A stretch of DNA of 64,000 nt from Planctomycetota bacterium (GTDB lineage: Bacteria > Planctomycetota > Phycisphaerae > Phycisphaerales > Phycisphaeraceae): the NCBI GenBank assembly GCA_016350165.1, contig CP066225.1:744001-808000 (forward strand), read 5' to 3'. Positions 61,968 to 64,000 of this stretch are shown here, piece after piece. The notes under the pieces are model-generated. The model had not been told where the DNA came from and made no database searches. It saw only the letters and a list, made by a program, of their open reading frames with translations. Each line of letters starts with the position of its first letter. Within the stretch, counting starts at the first letter, position 1. The translations under genes were made by a program, and so were the position numbers.

Positions 61968-64000
61968 TTAACGGAAGATGCCATCAAGGAGTTTGCGAAC
62001 AGGGTCGTTGTTACGACGACGCTGTTCATCTTGCTGCCGTTGCTTCTGCTGTTCAGGACTCGCGTTCTTGGTTGCGGGCTTCACACTCTCAGCAAGTGCG
62101 ATCGCAGCGGGCGGTGGGTTCCATGCTTTTAGACCTGCTTTTTTGAGCTTATCCTCGTTCATGGATTTACCGACACCACCAAAGATACCGCCGATTGCAC
62201 GGCCGATGTCACCAGTATTATCAGCAAGTGCTTTTGTACTTGTCGTGCCGGCAACGTTTAGCAGAAGGAAGCCCCAGTCGGGTTTTGGGTTATCGAGCGT
62301 GCCTGAGATTGGGACATTATAGATTTGATCCGCATTGAATGATTGTGAAAGAAGAACACTTTCGCTTGAGAAGGTGGCACCCATGATGCCCATGAATGCA
62401 TTGAGTTTATTGTTGTTGAGATTAGCACGAACTTGGAAACCGATAGCCATGTCTTGTGATGTCATCCAAACTTGAGAGGGTTCAATAACACCCTTGTTGA
62501 TAACAATATCCATTGGGGTAAATGTGGCTACATATGTTTGAGCATTCTTATTGTTGTTGCCGAAAGGGATACCAAGTTGACCTATTGTGTTGTTGAGTCC
62601 TTGCATGAGCCAACCTTGTCGCTTCATGACAACGGCTCCGAGATCAAGTCGGCCAATCATGTTGAAGTTCTGAGTTTTAAAATCAGTCAACGGTAAAGCA
62701 AAACGTTCTTTCTTGATGAGTAAACGTATTGGTTTTTCAGCACGAATTGCATCGGCCAAGATCGGCTGAGCTTTTGCAAGCAGCACTGAGAAAGTTTGTG
62801 GAGTTGGCTTCATCTGTGCATCAAAGTCTTGACGCAGCGTGAGTACATAGTCACGAGTGATGTTAACGTATGCGGGTACGTTGAGTGTTTCTGAATTGAT
62901 GTCGAGATCAATGTCGCCGGGGAAATTACCTTTGAGCGTTAGGTTTGCTGTTGGGCCGATGAGTGCGACGAGACTACCATCATAGCGACTAATCTGGTCT
63001 AACAGATCAATAGGCATGCTTGAGACATCTGTATCCATATTCGCAATGAGGTTTTGCGTATCGAGTTTGCCGTCACTGCCATAGAGATTGCTAACGACAG
63101 TTTTAGAGCGGATCTTGCCAATAGATGATTTAGGTTGACGATTTTTCTCTGATTTTCTCTGAAGTATATCTGCATTGATGTTGAGTGACAAAGGCTTTGT
63201 CAGATCGTTGGCTGACATTGTTGCGGTGGTGTCTGTGATATAAAAATCTTGATCGCTACCACGCTGCATCGCTATTTCAGTTGCTGTAAACTTCGCACTC
63301 AAACGCGTTTTTTGTGGTGTAAATACGACAGGGATAGAGCCATCGGTTAACTGGAATGCAATGCTGACTGGTTTTAAGAGTTTGAGGCGATCTTTAGCAG
63401 GTGTGTTTTTATTCTGCTGCTTTGTGTAGGCGGCATAACGAGCTGGGCTGAGGGTGTAATTGATGACAGAGTTTGAATCGATGTCGATCGTTTGTTCTTT
63501 GCCTTTGGTATCTAAACGCCCGGTAATGTCACCACTTAAAGCGGGCGACTTGATGGTTGTATTAACAACTAATTGCTTTGTCAGATCACCTGTTGCTTTG
63601 ACCTGTATTGAGTCAATCACAGGGCCAAGCAAATCGACAAACGTGGTATTGCCAGTCGCAACACGGTCTATTAAATCTACTGATAAATTTTCAACTGCAA
63701 TCCTTGATTCATCAAATTGCAAATCTGACCATGAATTATTCTTAAATGCTACATGAATATTACCTGTCAGATCAGATGTGTGATTGCCGTCATTGATTTT
63801 TGCTGCTAAATGAATTGGTACATCTGGTGCATCTAACTTTGTATTAGGGGCCATATAGAAAGTCAGATTATCTATTGTTATACCACGTAAATCTTTTGTA
63901 ACTGGTGCGATTTGATCAACCTTGAGCGTTACAGCTGCAGTGATGCCTGCTGGTGTCGTTGGTTGATTTGCATCAATATTCAACTGCTCAACACTTAAAA
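61968..64000 (-). CDS. AsmA-like large envelope protein (5' end cut by window)
   Basis: 677 residues of the C-terminal part; no stop is met up to base 64000, so the gene starts outside the window. It is beta-rich with repeated segments of the form NITADILQR-like and DIDLDINSETLNVP, and later SGTLDNPKPDWGFLLLNVAG, which is how AsmA/TamB-like proteins end. The last 50 residues are basic and Gln-rich. AsmA-like proteins bridge the inner and outer membrane and move phospholipids, which would suit the MCE/Mla genes at 52-54 kb. Relation is by style only. Confidence 0.6.
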   Translation of the reverse strand, partial: LSVEQLNIDANQPTTPAGITAAVTLKVDQIAPVTKDLRGITIDNLTFYMAPNTKLDAPDVPIHLAAKINDGNHTSDLTGNIHVAFKNNSWSDLQFDESRIAVENLSVDLIDRVATGNTTFVDLLGPVIDSIQVKATGDLTKQLVVNTTIKSPALSGDITGRLDTKGKEQTIDIDSNSVINYTLSPARYAAYTKQQNKNTPAKDRLKLLKPVSIAFQLTDGSIPVVFTPQKTRLSAKFTATEIAMQRGSDQDFYITDTTATMSANDLTKPLSLNINADILQRKSEKNRQPKSSIGKIRSKTVVSNLYGSDGKLDTQNLIANMDTDVSSMPIDLLDQISRYDGSLVALIGPTANLTLKGNFPGDIDLDINSETLNVPAYVNITRDYVLTLRQDFDAQMKPTPQTFSVLLAKAQPILADAIRAEKPIRLLIKKERFALPLTDFKTQNFNMIGRLDLGAVVMKRQGWLMQGLNNTIGQLGIPFGNNNKNAQTYVATFTPMDIVINKGVIEPSQVWMTSQDMAIGFQVRANLNNNKLNAFMGIMGATFSSESVLLSQSFNADQIYNVPISGTLDNPKPDWGFLLLNVAGTTSTKALADNTGDIGRAIGGIFGGVGKSMNEDKLKKAGLKAWNPPPAAIALAESVKPATKNASPEQQKQRQQDEQRRRNNDPVRKLLDGIFR

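Noticed and set aside
1-64000. tRNA, rRNA, tmRNA or CRISPR elements
   Set aside because: I scanned the gene-free stretches for T-loop sequences, RNase P or SRP core motifs and regularly spaced repeats and found none. Small RNAs without strong motifs could be missed.

Overview
The window reads like one chromosome segment of a free-living, Gram-negative-type bacterium, most likely a planctomycete and probably of class Phycisphaerae. That placement is inferred from protein style and gene content, not from any search. The supporting content is: a PEP-CTERM subtilase and a second PEP-CTERM protein, a sulfatase, several Gfo/Idh/MocA oxidoreductases, a ThuA-like protein, a NagB-LmbE fusion, a stand-alone LigD-type phosphoesterase, an MCE/Mla cluster, a secretin and a Wzm/Wzt polysaccharide exporter. 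No rRNA, tRNA, CRISPR array, insertion sequence or phage module was seen. Both ends cut a gene: a TrkH/KtrB potassium transporter on the left and an AsmA-like protein on the right.

Layout. 0-5.2 kb: potassium transporter, TPR lipoprotein, LigD-PE-like protein, two hypotheticals and a ROK repressor. 5.4-9.7 kb: an amino-sugar/sugar-salvage operon (NagB-deacetylase fusion, nucleotidyltransferase, GHMP kinase), divergent from the ROK gene across a region with a clear promoter and two palindromes. 9.8-11.0 kb: threonine ammonia-lyase. 11.1-15.8 kb: one 1558-codon frame joining an ABC exporter to a signal-peptide-bearing secretin. 16.2-19.6 kb: an alpha/alpha-barrel-Gfo/Idh/MocA fusion followed by its paralogue. 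19.7-20.4 kb: an ANTAR response regulator. 21-31.3 kb: an AT-rich cell-surface polysaccharide locus (Wzm, Wzt, three methyltransferases, five GT2 enzymes and a phosphoribosyltransferase-HAD-like fusion). 31.4-36.3 kb: rpoD, dnaG and rpmB. 36.5-40 kb: a reductase, two membrane proteins and hflX. 40.2-47.3 kb: sulfatase, Gfo/Idh/MocA, ThuA and two PEP-CTERM proteins, suggesting extracellular polymer use and surface biology. 47.4-48.7 kb: a GT87-like membrane protein. 48.7-49.9 kb: a gene-free 1.1 kb region with repeated short motifs. 49.9-55.5 kb: apgM, two tiny membrane proteins, MlaD and MlaF, and a DegT aminotransferase. 55.9-59.4 kb: four tandem paralogues of a zinc-ribbon multi-pass membrane protein. 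59.5-64 kb: aldo/keto reductase, zinc-type dehydrogenase and the AsmA-like fragment.

The top strand is G-rich at 0-15 kb, C-rich at about 16-49 kb and G-rich again from 50 kb, whichever way the genes point. The second switch falls in the 1.1 kb gene-free region. The most unusual items are the ABC-secretin fusion, the four-member zinc-ribbon membrane family, a dispersed palindromic repeat with a compensatory base change, the phosphoribosyltransferase-HAD fusion inside the polysaccharide locus, and the compositional switch region.
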